From positions 1 to 64,000 of the forward strand of contig NZ_CAKMNW010000056.1 of assembly GCF_927904885.1 (NCBI RefSeq): a DNA stretch of 64,000 nucleotides. The letters run 5' to 3'. Made by a program: the position numbers and the translations under genes. Under the pieces are notes generated by a model. The model was not told the origin of the DNA. It did no database searches and saw nothing but the letters and a program-made list of their open reading frames with translations. Positions 54,641-63,796 of the stretch are shown here, in pieces. The stretch's first letter is position 1; each line of letters begins with the position of its first letter. Origin of the DNA: Candidatus Nitrotoga sp. M5. Its GTDB lineage: Bacteria; Pseudomonadota; Gammaproteobacteria; Burkholderiales; Gallionellaceae.

Positions 54641-55396
54641 ATGAATGACGAACAGTTACTACGCTATAGCCGCCACATTTTATTGTCTGAAATTGGCATC
54701 GAAGGGCAACAAAAGCTGCAGGATGCGCACGCATTGATAATAGGTGCTGGTGGCTTGGGCTCTCCTGCCGCCATGTACCTTGCTTCCAGCGGAGTGGGTA
54801 CTTTGACCCTGTGCGACGATGACACAGTAGATCTGACCAATCTTCAACGCCAAATCGTACACCGCACTTCCAGCATCGGAATGGCTAAGGTAGATTCTGC
54901 ACGTATTTCGCTTGCTGAAATCAATTCCGATGTTCGCGTCATCGCTCTGAACGAACGTGCAGATAAAACGCGTTTACTTGAACTGGTTGGCCAAGCCGAT
55001 GTAGTACTGGATTGCAGTGATAACTTCGCCACACGCTATGCGCTTAACCAAGCTTGCGTTCACTTAAACAAACCATTTATATCCGGTGCGGCTACCCGTT
55101 TTGACGGCCAAGTCGCTGTGTTCGATAGGCGCCTTCCTCACAGCCCTTGCTACCACTGCCTGTATCCAGAGCAGTCGGATGCGTTAGAAACACGTTGTGC
55201 AGTCATGGGGGTATTTGCCCCACTAGTAGGCATTATCGGTAGTATGCAAGCTGCTGAGGCGCTTAAGCTATTAATGGGTATAGGCACGCTACTGTGTGGC
55301 AGATTGCTGGTAACAGATTTGCTGCATATGGAGTTACGTACCGTTAAATTGAACAAGGATCCAGCTTGCCTAATTTGCGGCGCGTCACGTATGTAA
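54641..55396 (+). CDS. moeB: MoeB/ThiF-family adenylyltransferase
   Basis: E1-like enzyme that adenylates the C-terminus of a sulfur-carrier protein (MoaD or ThiS). 251 residues: RYSRHILLSEIGIEGQQKL at the N-terminus, the nucleotide motif IIGAGGLGSPAAMYLASSGV (near 32), the adenylation region DTVDLTNLQRQIVHRT with the Arg finger, and DCSDNFATRYALNQ (near 126). The zinc Cys pairs are CYHCL (near 171) and CLICG near the end. There is no fused rhodanese domain. MoeB versus ThiF cannot be settled by sequence alone; the ctpA-moeB neighbourhood is common in betaproteobacteria. Confidence 0.88.
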   Translation: MNDEQLLRYSRHILLSEIGIEGQQKLQDAHALIIGAGGLGSPAAMYLASSGVGTLTLCDDDTVDLTNLQRQIVHRTSSIGMAKVDSARISLAEINSDVRVIALNERADKTRLLELVGQADVVLDCSDNFATRYALNQACVHLNKPFISGAATRFDGQVAVFDRRLPHSPCYHCLYPEQSDALETRCAVMGVFAPLVGIIGSMQAAEALKLLMGIGTLLCGRLLVTDLLHMELRTVKLNKDPACLICGASRM

Positions 55397-55517
55397 CAAT
55401 TTTTAAGCGAGTTCATTAATGACTTCAATCACGAAGCGAGCCAAATGATCTTGCGTGAACTAAACATCCATCGTTGGTGGATATTTTCAGGTATCGGATG
55501 GTGGGCTTAAATCAAAG

Positions 55518-55539
55518 CGTATCATTTGATACGATTTTT
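55518..55539 (+). terminator. Probable terminator after moeB
   Basis: CGTATCA and TGATACG form a 7-base perfect inverted repeat with a very short loop, followed by ATTTTT, 122 bases after the moeB stop. The loop of two bases implies the innermost pair stays open. The remaining gap to 56132 (with a 96-codon minus-strand frame at 55664-55954) holds no gene I can support. Confidence 0.5.
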
Positions 55540-56132
55540 GTGACTGTGCCCAAACAACGCAACGCGTGAAGAAAATAAGATTATCTAAAGAAGGAAGTCT
55601 TGCTTATAACATCAAACGAGTGGCGATACTTAATTTGTAGAGAATAATTCAGTTCCGACAGAGTCACTGCACCATAAATTGCCAAATTAATGAGAAATAC
55701 TTAGAGGACAGCTGCAAAATAGACCTTAAATTAAAGAAAATCCTAATGAGTTGACAGAGAATAGAGGGGGCGTCTTGAGCTGAGTTGACTCTCAATTTTA
55801 GGTGGTTTGATGACACACTGTACGCATCCTTAAATCCATATTCGGCACAATGAAGAACGCAGCTAAATTTAGCAAGAGGCTGGCTACGCTGCTTTAACCG
55901 CTTTGTTGTGCAAAATATTATAAAGGAACTAATTGCGTAATTCACACATCCCAATAGCTGTCAAATATAATTTAGAGATCCTTTAAGGTGGCGAGTAGTG
56001 ACGTTCAATTTAATGGTTCCTGACAATAATGAGCTTGCCCGTGTTACATTACGCTGTCCATAAGTAATGGCAGTATGAGATTTAAAGATGAGTAAAATTA
56101 TCACCTCGATCATTTTTTAAAACGGAGAAACC

Positions 56133-57599
56133 ATGAAGTTAGTTTGTATTTCAACCCTACTAATCGGAGCCCTTGTGGCGTATTCTGATGTATACGCGGC
56201 TAGCTCTACGCTGAGTGTAACCTGCAAAGGTGACAACGTTGGCGCTGATGTGTTAGTTAATGGCAAGTTCAAGGGCGAATGTCCAGTAGACGTGCTGGTA
56301 CAGGAAGGCACGCTAAAGTTGAAGGTGCAAAAGGCAGTTGATGCTTCCCGTGCACGCATATTCGAGCAGGACGTTCGCGTGGGCGATAACGTGATCAAAA
56401 CGATCGAGGCGGTATTAGGTGCGCCGCAAAGTAACGTCGAAGGCATGCGTCAAGAGTCGGTGAAATCGAGTTTGGCACAGGCTGAGGGGAAGAAGGGGGC
56501 ATTACTTAAAGTCATCTGTAAAATTGATGATATGGGCGCTGAAGTGTTTGTCGACGATAAACTGAAGGGCGCGTGTCCGCTGGACGTGCAGGTGCCTGAA
56601 GGTACGATTCATTTGCGGGTGCAAAAGAAAGTTGATGAATGGAATGAGCGCATATTTGAACAAGAAATCCGTGCGGGAGATGGGGCGATCAAAAAGGTCG
56701 AGGTTCAATTAGGTGCTGCTCAACTTAGTGCTGCAGGTAAACAACGCGGACCTGAGCAGGTTGAGGTGAAAAAGGGAACGTTCAAAGATTGCCCAAGTTG
56801 TCCAGAAATGGTTGTGATTCCTGCAGGAAGTTTTGACATGGGCTCCGAGCGCAGCGATGAGGGTCCTATTCATCGGGTCACTCTGCCGTCTTTTGCTTTA
56901 AGTAAAACCGAAATTACCCGAGCTCAGTATGGTGAATTCGTGAATGAGATTAAATATGACGCAGGAACTTGTTGGGCAGTCAACGAAACCGGGATGGTAG
57001 AAGAGCGTGTTGGCCGTAATTCAGGCGACTTTGGCTTTCGTAAAGACCTTGAGGGCGACAGCGAGTTTGACAACAGCCCGGTTTCCTGTATTAACTGGTT
57101 TGATGCTAAAGCCTATGCCAAATGGATGTCAGAGAAAACCGGAAAGAACTACCGTCTGCCATCAGAAGCGGAATGGGAGTATGCCGCCCGTGCTGGTACG
57201 ACAACTGCCCGCTATTGGGGTGACGAAGTCGGTCGTAATAACGCTAATTGTCGAGATTGCTTCACCAAGTGGGATGGGACTGATTCCCCATGGATTGGGG
57301 GGCTAGCTTCCCCAGTAGGTAGCTTCAAGCCCAATGCTTTTGGGTTGTATGACATGCTTGGCAATGTATGGGAATGGACGGAGGATACTTACCATAATGA
57401 TTATAATGGTGCGCCAACGGATGGAAGTGCTTGGGTTCAAAAAACGTCTGGACAGGATAGGTCTGTAGGAAGAGTCATTCGCGGTGGATCTTGGAAAGTT
57501 CATTCGCTGTTTATGACGGCTTCGTACCGCTTGGGCAGTGCTGAGATAAGACGTGATGAGCACAAGTTTGGAATTCGGCTCGCCAGAACGCTCCCATAA
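56133..57599 (+). CDS. Secreted protein with two PEGA-like repeats and a SUMF1 domain
   Basis: 488 residues: a signal peptide (about 1-22, ending VYAA) and two copies of a 70-residue PEGA-like unit. One has GADVLVNGKFKGECPVDVLV, the other GAEVFVDDKLKGACPLDVQV; both have RIFEQ late. A SUMF1/formylglycine-generating-type domain starts near residue 221 (EMVVIPAGSFDMGSERSDEG, LPSEAEWEYAARAG, GLYDMLGNVWEWTEDTY, RVIRGGSWKVHS). The copper-binding Cys pair of true formylglycine-generating enzymes is absent from the C-terminal RGGSW region. It is therefore probably a binding or non-FGE enzyme of the PvdO/EgtB-like superfamily. A GGAGAAACC site precedes the ATG. Confidence 0.85.
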   Translation: MKLVCISTLLIGALVAYSDVYAASSTLSVTCKGDNVGADVLVNGKFKGECPVDVLVQEGTLKLKVQKAVDASRARIFEQDVRVGDNVIKTIEAVLGAPQSNVEGMRQESVKSSLAQAEGKKGALLKVICKIDDMGAEVFVDDKLKGACPLDVQVPEGTIHLRVQKKVDEWNERIFEQEIRAGDGAIKKVEVQLGAAQLSAAGKQRGPEQVEVKKGTFKDCPSCPEMVVIPAGSFDMGSERSDEGPIHRVTLPSFALSKTEITRAQYGEFVNEIKYDAGTCWAVNETGMVEERVGRNSGDFGFRKDLEGDSEFDNSPVSCINWFDAKAYAKWMSEKTGKNYRLPSEAEWEYAARAGTTTARYWGDEVGRNNANCRDCFTKWDGTDSPWIGGLASPVGSFKPNAFGLYDMLGNVWEWTEDTYHNDYNGAPTDGSAWVQKTSGQDRSVGRVIRGGSWKVHSLFMTASYRLGSAEIRRDEHKFGIRLARTLP

Positions 57600-57690
57600 A
57601 TAGTATATCAAGCTTTTGTTATTTATCATTTTGAGCAAGGAGTGTGCGCAGGAGAGGTAAATAATTGAGTGGTGATTGTTGGATAATGGT

Positions 57691-57728
57691 AGCCTTAGCA
57701 AGATATATGTCTTGCTAAGGCTCTTTTA
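57691..57728 (+). terminator. Rho-independent terminator
   Basis: AGCCTTAGCAAGA pairs perfectly with TCTTGCTAAGGCT around a 6-base TATATG loop and is followed by CTTTTACT. It lies 91 bases after the SUMF1-protein stop. A 13-base uninterrupted stem makes this the best terminator in the window. Confidence 0.85.
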
Positions 57729-58283
57729 CTATTAGTTTTTGAAACTAACGAACTATTATTGTTTAGTGTTTAGAAATATATAATTGTGCACAATTGCTTA
57801 CGCACGACATTTCAAATTTAGTCTAATAGTCGCATGGGTTTAAATCGTGAATGATGATCAACCTTATGTTGTGGAGTCGGCTATTAATTCGATGGGTCTG
57901 AATCCTGACATTTCCCCCATCTACTATGATGGCTGGCTCTAATTTGTGAAAGTGAACTTCGAATAATATTCAGAGTGGCAATACTAAATTGTTCCTGTCC
58001 GGCTAAAATGCTAACAGTGATCATCCGGTGATTACACGCAAACGTATAAGGCGCATTTACGTCATTGCAGCCATATGGTGCAGTGTGTATTGCGAGGGTA
58101 GCCGATATTGGATTATTCGAGATAATTTATGGCGCATTGCTTAGACCCTCTGCTCGGTAATAATTCAGTTCAGTGTATTATAGTTGCTAGGCGGATAAAT
58201 ATAGTTTGGGCTTCGTGTTTTAAAATTAAGTTATGATTGCGGTTATATTTAATCAATTGTTTTATATAGAAAATTTATTATAA
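57729..58283. other. AT-rich gap before mobile element copy C
   Basis: About 555 bases with frequent stops in all frames. No gene, RNA structure or repeat was recognised. Probably non-coding relic sequence. Confidence 0.35.
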
Positions 58284-58449
58284 AGCAGTACTGTCTGAGT
58301 GCAAGAGTCGTAGCGAAAATTTAGCTGAATGAGGGTGGGTTCTGGCGATTTAGCAGAGTAATAGTTGTTCTGTTGCCAAAAAATGCGACGAAATATATTC
58401 AACTCAACTAAATTGGTAGTCGATCCCCTTTAAGTCCGACAGGCTGCTA
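58284..58449 (+). mobile_element. Miniature inverted-repeat element, copy C
   Basis: 166 bases. The right end CTTTAAGTCCGACAGGCTGC is intact; the left end is eroded (AGCAGTACTGTCTGAGTGCA). The interior GAGTCGTAGCGAAAATTTAG and CAGAGTAATAGTTGTTCTGT match copies A and B. It ends 89 bases before the nadK start, so it may influence or supply the nadK promoter region. Confidence 0.75.
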
Positions 58450-58538
58450 GATAAGAGTCTGAGCTCCATCACTTCCAAATTCAAAGAGGATGCCGAAGGG
58501 ATAGTTGCCAAGAAGATATAGAGAGCCACAATTTTGCT

Positions 58539-59411
58539 ATGAGATTTCCTTTTAAAACGGTCGCTCTGATTGGAAAATACAAGGCGCCGGAAATTACCGA
58601 GCCACTGCTGCGGTTGGCTACATATCTTTCCGAGCAAGATGTTTTTGTTATAGTGGATAGTTTCACAGCCGAGCACCTAAAGCCGCACGACTATAGTGTA
58701 ATGTCACTGGATGCGATGGGGGACAAAGTCGATCTGGCAATCGTGCTGGGGGGCGATGGAACTATGCTGAACATAGCGCGTACCTTGGCGCCCCTTGGAA
58801 TTCCGCTAGTGGGGGTAAATCAGGGACGGCTAGGATTTCTTACTGACATTTCGCTTGATACTATGCAGCAAACAATAGCCGCTATGCTGGGCGGCAATTT
58901 TGTCACTGAGCAGCGCATGTTGTTATCTACATGTGTTTTGCGCGATGGTGTAGAAGTATTTAATTCGCTTGCGTTTAATGAAGTAGTGTTGCACCGCGGA
59001 AATACCAGTAGCATGGTTGAATTCGAGGTGCGCATCGACGGTGAGTATCTGTATCTCCAGCGTGCTGATGGCTTAATTGTAGCGACCCCCACTGGCTCTA
59101 CAGCATATGCTTTATCCGCTGGTGGCCCTATATTGCATCCTTCATTGGATCTTATCGTCCTGGTTCCAGTCTGTCCGCATACTTTAAGCAATCGCCCCAT
59201 TGTTGTTAAAAGCGAATCGTTGTTAGAAATTTTGCCGCACCGCATTTCAGATGCGCGCGTGCATTTTGATAGTCACGCCTATTTTGATTTACAGGAAAAT
59301 GACAAAGTGGTGGTGAGCCGTCATATACAGCCAGCTTGTCTGCTGCATCCGGTAGGACATAGCTATTATCATACATTGCGTGAAAAATTGTTCTGGAATA
59401 AAACATTGTAA
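58539..59411 (+). CDS. nadK: NAD kinase
   Basis: Phosphorylates NAD to NADP in the cytoplasm. 290 residues: TVALIGKYKAPEI at the N-terminus, the kinase motif LAIVLGGDGTMLNIARTLA (near 67), GVNQGRLGFLTDI near 91, HRGNTSSMVEFEV near 150, and TPTGSTAYALSAGGPILHP near 186. The stop overlaps the recN start by one base (TAATG), indicating co-translation. Upstream lies mobile element copy C rather than the hrcA/grpE genes found beside nadK in some relatives. Confidence 0.95.
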   Translation: MRFPFKTVALIGKYKAPEITEPLLRLATYLSEQDVFVIVDSFTAEHLKPHDYSVMSLDAMGDKVDLAIVLGGDGTMLNIARTLAPLGIPLVGVNQGRLGFLTDISLDTMQQTIAAMLGGNFVTEQRMLLSTCVLRDGVEVFNSLAFNEVVLHRGNTSSMVEFEVRIDGEYLYLQRADGLIVATPTGSTAYALSAGGPILHPSLDLIVLVPVCPHTLSNRPIVVKSESLLEILPHRISDARVHFDSHAYFDLQENDKVVVSRHIQPACLLHPVGHSYYHTLREKLFWNKTL

Positions 59412-61102
59412 TGTTGAAGTTTCTTAGTATCTGCAATTTCGTCATCGTTGATTCCTTGGAGCTCGATTTTTCGTCCGGCTTTACCGCGCTAACCGGCGAG
59501 ACAGGTGCGGGGAAGTCCATCTTGATTGATGCTTTGTCGCTGGCGTTGGGCGGGCGTGGCGATGCGGGTATGGTGCGTAGCGGTTGTGAACGTGCTGAGA
59601 TCGGTGCGGAATTTGATATAGTAGATTTGCCTGACCTACAATCCTGGTTGTTCGAGCAAGAGCTGGTAGGTGATTCAAATGTATGTCTGTTGCGCAGAAT
59701 ACTTGAAGCCAACGGGCGTTCGCGTGGTTTCATTAATGGGCATAGCGCCACATTGCAGCAGATGCGCGATGCGGGCGGTTATCTGCTTGATATTCACGGT
59801 CAGCATGCACATCAATCATTACTACGTCCAGATGCCCAGCGCAATCTGCTAGATGGTTATGCCGGGTTGATAAGCGAAGTGGAAGAACTGGCAGGATTGT
59901 TTCACGAGTGGCATTCATTGCTACACCGTCGTAGAAAATTGGAGCAAAATGCTGAAGCAGTGGCTAGCGAGCGCGAATTACTGTTGTTCCAGCGGCATGA
60001 GCTGGAAATGCTTAACTTCAGTGTGCAGGCGTGGATGGAGTTACAGGCCGATTATGCGCGACTTTCTCACGCCACTGACCTGCTTGAAACTGCACAGTTT
60101 GGTGTAGAAATATTAAGTGAAGCAGATACTGCCTGTCTTACTCAATTGAATGCGCTCACTACCCGTTTACGCGATGGAATTGAATTTGACGGATCATTGC
60201 AGGATGCGCTTAATATGGTGGAAAGCGCCCAAAATGATTTGCAGGAAGCTGTGTATGCGTTACGCCATTACTCACAGAAGATTGATGCTGATCCACAAAG
60301 CTTGAGCGAGCAGGAACAACGTATGACTGCGGTGGTGGATGCATCGCGCAAATACCGAGTATTGCCGGAGCAATTACCTGAAACCTTGCAGTGTATTGTC
60401 GCGCGGCTGGACGATCTGGGTAGTAATGCTGACCTTGCCACACTAGCGCAGCAAGAAGCTGCCGCACGTGAACAGTATCTGTCCGCTGCGAAAAAATTGA
60501 GTGCGGAGCGGCAGAAAGCAGCTGACAAATTGTCGCGAGAAATTACTACTGCAATGCAGACTTTGGCCATGCAGGGTGGTAGCTTCGCCGTGATGCTGAA
60601 ACCACTTGCAGAAGGGGGTGTGAAGGGGTTGGAAGTGATCGAATTTCAAGTAGCAATCAATCCTGGTTCTCCGTTACGGAATCTGGCAAAAGTTGTCTCA
60701 GGTGGCGAATTATCACGGATTAGTCTGGCGATACAAGTGGCTGTCAGTCTGTCAGCCACCGTGCCTACGCTCATCTTTGACGAAGTGGATAGTGGTATAG
60801 GCGGGCGTGTGGCGGAAATCATTGGCGCTTTGCTTAAGCGCTTGGGGCAGCGTCATCAAGTGATGTGCGTAACGCATTTACCACAGGTGGCAGCGATGGC
60901 GGATGCACAATTGCAGGTGAATAAGTCCATACGAAACGGTGCCTCTGTAAGTACAATTTCTACCCTCAATCATGCGGAACGTGTCGAGGAAATCGCGCGC
61001 ATGTTGGGAGGAGTAATAATTACCGATACCACACGCAAACATGCGGCCGAAATGCTTGAGGTGGGGTTCGGCCTGTCATCTGGCAGCTTATCGGATTTTT
61101 AA
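59411..61102 (+). CDS. recN: DNA repair protein RecN
   Basis: SMC-like ATPase for double-strand-break repair. 563 residues: Walker A ALTGETGAGKSILIDALSLA near 28, NGHSATLQQMRD and DIHGQHAHQSLLRP (near 131), a long coiled-coil middle, then VVSGGELSRISLAIQVA (near 430), Walker B TLIFDEVDSGIGG (near 455), and VTHLPQVAAMAD (near 491). The final six residues (GSLSDF) and stop are encoded by sequence matching the left end of the window's miniature inverted repeat, so its C-terminus was probably set by that element. Confidence 0.95.
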   Translation: MLKFLSICNFVIVDSLELDFSSGFTALTGETGAGKSILIDALSLALGGRGDAGMVRSGCERAEIGAEFDIVDLPDLQSWLFEQELVGDSNVCLLRRILEANGRSRGFINGHSATLQQMRDAGGYLLDIHGQHAHQSLLRPDAQRNLLDGYAGLISEVEELAGLFHEWHSLLHRRRKLEQNAEAVASERELLLFQRHELEMLNFSVQAWMELQADYARLSHATDLLETAQFGVEILSEADTACLTQLNALTTRLRDGIEFDGSLQDALNMVESAQNDLQEAVYALRHYSQKIDADPQSLSEQEQRMTAVVDASRKYRVLPEQLPETLQCIVARLDDLGSNADLATLAQQEAAAREQYLSAAKKLSAERQKAADKLSREITTAMQTLAMQGGSFAVMLKPLAEGGVKGLEVIEFQVAINPGSPLRNLAKVVSGGELSRISLAIQVAVSLSATVPTLIFDEVDSGIGGRVAEIIGALLKRLGQRHQVMCVTHLPQVAAMADAQLQVNKSIRNGASVSTISTLNHAERVEEIARMLGGVIITDTTRKHAAEMLEVGFGLSSGSLSDF

Positions 61103-61140
61103 AGAGTCGCAGCAATTCTTTAAGTCCGGCAGGCTGTCAG
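61082..61140 (+). repeat. Short derivative of the inverted-repeat element at the recN 3' end
   Basis: The left arm GGCAGCTTATCGGATTTTTA and right arm CTTTAAGTCCGGCAGGCTGT are the two element ends with almost no interior (about 58 bases). The left arm contains the last codons and TAA stop of recN. The RNA can fold into a long hairpin, which may act as the recN terminator or processing site. Confidence 0.6.
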
Positions 61141-61190
61141 AAGCGGTGTTGATGTATCATGCGGAAATTCTGTTATCAATGGTTTTTACT

Positions 61191-61577
61191 ATGCGCATTA
61201 AGATAATTGTTGTCTCAGTGTTGTTTGTTTCGTGCAGTGAAATGACTATGCCCAAGCTACCCACGCTCACTGCGCACAAAATTGAAATTAATCAAGGTAA
61301 TATGGTTACTTCAGAGATGCGTCATAAACTCAAGCTGGGTATGACGCGACTGCAGGTGCAGGCTGTCCTTGGTACGCCGTTGGTTAACGACGTCTTTCAT
61401 GCTAATCGTTGGGATTATGTGTATAGGCTCGAAAAAAAAGCTAAATTGCTAGAAGAGCAACGCATAACGCTATATTTCGAAGATGATTTATTGGCTCGTA
61501 TTGACGATGGCAACATGCCCGCTCTACCTGCAGAGGTCGTGCCCGTAACGGTTGCACCACCAGTCGGCGAGAATTAG
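61191..61577 (+). CDS. bamE: Outer-membrane assembly lipoprotein BamE
   Basis: Small lipoprotein of the BAM complex. 128 residues from ATG 61191: a short signal with lipobox VSCS (Cys near residue 15), then the BamE core QGNMVTSEMRHKLKLGMTR, VQAVLGTPLVNDVFHANRWD, YVYRLEKKAK and ITLYFEDDLLARI. An in-frame ATG at 61041 lies inside recN and would bury the signal peptide, so it was not used. dapB follows after 24 bases. Formerly smpA/omlA. Confidence 0.9.
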   Translation: MRIKIIVVSVLFVSCSEMTMPKLPTLTAHKIEINQGNMVTSEMRHKLKLGMTRLQVQAVLGTPLVNDVFHANRWDYVYRLEKKAKLLEEQRITLYFEDDLLARIDDGNMPALPAEVVPVTVAPPVGEN

Positions 61578-61601
61578 CCCTAAAATAGTCAAGGAGTAGC
61601 G

Positions 61602-62408
61602 ATGAATAAAATAAAAGTCGCAATTGCCGGTTGTAGTGGAAGAATGGGTAAGGCTTTGCTCGAAGGCATACTACACTCAGATGATCTGACATTGCATACA
61701 GCTTTGGAGCACGCCTCAAGTGTTCAGTTAGGGAAGGATGCTGGAGAGTTGGTTGGTAACGCATGCGGCGTGAAAATCACAGCTAATGCGGAAGTTGCTC
61801 TACAAGGTGCGAATGTGTTGATTGATTTTACTCGCCCGGAAGGAACGTTGCAGCATCTTGGAATATGTATGAAACTTGGCGTGCCTATAGTGATAGGTAC
61901 CACCGGTTTTTCTGCGCAGCAAAAGGCAGAGTTAGGTGCTGCAGCTCAGCACATCGGTATCGTGTTTGCTCCCAATATGAGCGTAGGTGTAAACCTTACC
62001 TTCAAGTTACTGGAAATGGCATCCAAAGTGTTGAGCCATGGATTTGATATTGAAATTATCGAAGCGCATCACCGTCATAAAGTGGACTCACCCTCTGGTA
62101 CAGCGCTGGGCATGGGGGAAGTAATTGCAAAAACGTTAGGGCGAGACCTTGCTAAATGCGCTGTATATGGTCGTGAAGGCACTACTGGCGAACGCGATCC
62201 TTCCACCATTGGTTTCGCCACCGTACGCGGTGGCGACATTGTGGGAGACCATACTGTACTATTTGCAGGCACCGGCGAGCGTATAGAAATTACTCACAAG
62301 GCTAGTAGCCGCTCCACTTTTGCTCTCGGTGCGCTGCGTGCAGCACGTTTCTTGCAAGGCAATGCGGCTGGGATGTATGACATGCAGGATGTGCTTGGGT
62401 TGAAGTAA
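61602..62408 (+). CDS. dapB: 4-hydroxy-tetrahydrodipicolinate reductase
   Basis: Lysine and diaminopimelate pathway reductase. 268 residues: the N-terminal [19 protein letters not shown] dinucleotide motif, [13 protein letters not shown] near 75, [13 protein letters not shown] near 100, [18 protein letters not shown] near 125, and the catalytic [20 protein letters not shown] (near 156). An AAGGAG site precedes the ATG. Order bamE-dapB-carA is common in betaproteobacteria; here 1.4 kb of relics separates dapB from carA. Confidence 0.96.
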   Translation: MNKIKVAIAGCSGRMGKALLEGILHSDDLTLHTALEHASSVQLGKDAGELVGNACGVKITANAEVALQGANVLIDFTRPEGTLQHLGICMKLGVPIVIGTTGFSAQQKAELGAAAQHIGIVFAPNMSVGVNLTFKLLEMASKVLSHGFDIEIIEAHHRHKVDSPSGTALGMGEVIAKTLGRDLAKCAVYGREGTTGERDPSTIGFATVRGGDIVGDHTVLFAGTGERIEITHKASSRSTFALGALRAARFLQGNAAGMYDMQDVLGLK

Positions 62409-62539
62409 ACGTAGAGAGAGTGCTTCAACAGAGAAAAACTGATATTTGCCACAATTATTTTGTTCGCTGTTGTGTTGAGATGCGTATTGATGGCTGCGTG
62501 ATTGCTCATCTTTCACATTTTTATCAATAGGTTGTCATA

Positions 62540-62929
62540 TTTGATGCAGTTGATGCTATTGATCCCAATCAGGATTTTTTTGAGGGTTTGATTTATCCAG
62601 GCTACTCTATTCTAAACGCATGACTGTCATGTTTAAATATTTTGAGCCTGATGCTTCTGAAGCATTGCTACTGGCAGATTCGCTGCCAGCATCTCTGTCA
62701 CTGGAATATTCTACGTGCCAATTATTTGATAGGATAGGGTGGGTTGCAACTGCTGACGTATTGAATTGTATAAATTCACGGTGAGGTTACTGGAGAAACC
62801 ATGCGCGATACGGGTGATAACGAGGATATGATTGCATATGTGCAAGCATTATTGCGCAAAGAAAAGCTTAAAGCCAACCCTGAAAGCCAGATATTGGAAG
62901 ACGTTGTTGGCTTGGTGTTTCTTCAGTGA
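62540..62929 (+). pseudogene. Decayed DUF4202-family gene
   Basis: Pieces of one family are spread over three frames. FDAVDAIDPNQDFFEG comes from 62540. RMTVMFKYFEPDASEALLLA follows from 62617. Then, from ATG 62801, comes a 42-codon frame with YVQALLRKEKLKANPESQIL and EDVVGLVFLQ to TGA 62927. These match the start, middle and end regions of DUF4202 proteins (unknown function), with the central part deleted. Mobile element copy D begins 6 bases after the final stop, where the family's C-terminus should continue. Not functional. Confidence 0.55.
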
Positions 62930-62934
62930 TATCT

Positions 62935-63087
62935 AGCAGCCTGTCGGGCTTAAAGGGAATAGGCTGCAAATCCAGTCTGGCTGGTGCAGATTCAGGTTTT
63001 GCCGGTATTAGTAATGACTATTACCGGCAAAACCTGTCCTCGCCCAGTCGAATTTTCGCTTAGATTCTTCAAGTACGATAGGCTGCA
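62935..63087 (-). mobile_element. Miniature inverted-repeat element, copy D (inverted, rearranged core)
   Basis: About 153 bases. The left end AGCAGCCTGTCGGGCTTAAA runs into AGGCTGCAAATC, the complement of the right-end interior of copies A-C. The right side CGAATTTTCGCTTAGATTCT then TCAAGTACGATAGGCTGC is the complement of their left end. The element is therefore inverted relative to the others. Its centre is replaced by a separate palindrome (62993-63036). Confidence 0.65.
62993..63036. repeat. Palindrome within element copy D
   Basis: CAGGTTTTGCCGGTA and TACCGGCAAAACCTG form a perfect 15-base stem around a 14-base centre. It does not occur in copies A-C and resembles an insertion hairpin nested in the element. 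Confidence 0.7.
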
Positions 63088-63486
63088 AGCGAATTTTATG
63101 GGTAAATATAATTTTTTGAAGAAGAAAAGCTGCATAAGACTCTCTGTGAGACTTGGAAAAATGTCTGAGATTAGGTCACATAACTGAATTGAAATTTAAC
63201 CCCGCAGCAGGACTACGAGTGGTGGTTAATAAAGCGCTTGATGTAAGGAGCCTTAAAAATTCTAGTTTTTAGGCAAGGCTTGGCACGAGCAAAAAATTTG
63301 AACGCAGTATATGATTAATTTATTAATGATAATGTTTTCAAATAACGCCGTATTGTGACGAAATGGGGTAAGCATGCACGCCGCAAAGCGGCTGCTCGCA
63401 AAATTGGTTTGTTAGAGCTGCTCTGTAGCTTGGATATTTGCCAAGAAGACAGTGAATTCTATTAAGCGGTCAGGTTAGGTTTACAT
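63088..63486. other. Gap between element D and the carA promoter
   Basis: About 400 bases without a recognisable gene. It contains an AT-rich imperfect hairpin (GCCTTAAAAA…TTTTTAGGC, near 63250-63274). A 35-codon frame around 63358-63462 ends CQEDSEFY, lacks a convincing start and matches nothing I know. Confidence 0.3.
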
Positions 63487-63515
63487 TTGATACGCCCTAC
63501 GCTATCAGGTATAAT
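63487..63515 (+). promoter_or_regulatory. Sigma-70 promoter upstream of carA
   Basis: TTGATA and TATAAT separated by exactly 17 bases, the strongest promoter match in the window. It would give a carA leader of about 275 bases. Confidence 0.65.
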
Positions 63516-63530
63516 GCAGAATTAGTACTG

Positions 63531-63562
63531 GCGGGGTGAACGATCGGTTCATTCCGCTTCTT
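63531..63562 (+). terminator. Hairpin with U-rich tail in the carA leader
   Basis: GCGGGGTGAAC and GTTCATTCCGC pair over 11 positions (two G-U) around GATCG, followed by TTCTTT. It lies just after the predicted transcription start, so it could attenuate carA or end a short transcript. Confidence 0.45.
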
Positions 63563-63796
63563 TATGTCATACAAGCTGTTAGCCCGGATGTTTCATAAAA
63601 TTGGCGCGTGGTTTTTTGGTTGACAAGCAAGATTTGTTCTTACGGATGTATGGCCTCGTTCGTTCACAAAGTTGGCTAATCAAGTAAGCAAGGTTCGCTG
63701 AGGTGGGAAAATATTTCTCAAGCCGCAAAATCTTGTGTAAACCATCGCGCGATTTATGAAGAATTCAGATTGATAGCTATCCTTGGAGAATCTCTG

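Noticed and set aside
55664-55954. 96-codon minus-strand frame after moeB
   Set aside because: Composition unlike a protein, no start context and no similarity recognised.
61041-61190. Longer start for bamE
   Set aside because: It lies in the recN coding region and would move the lipoprotein signal to the interior.
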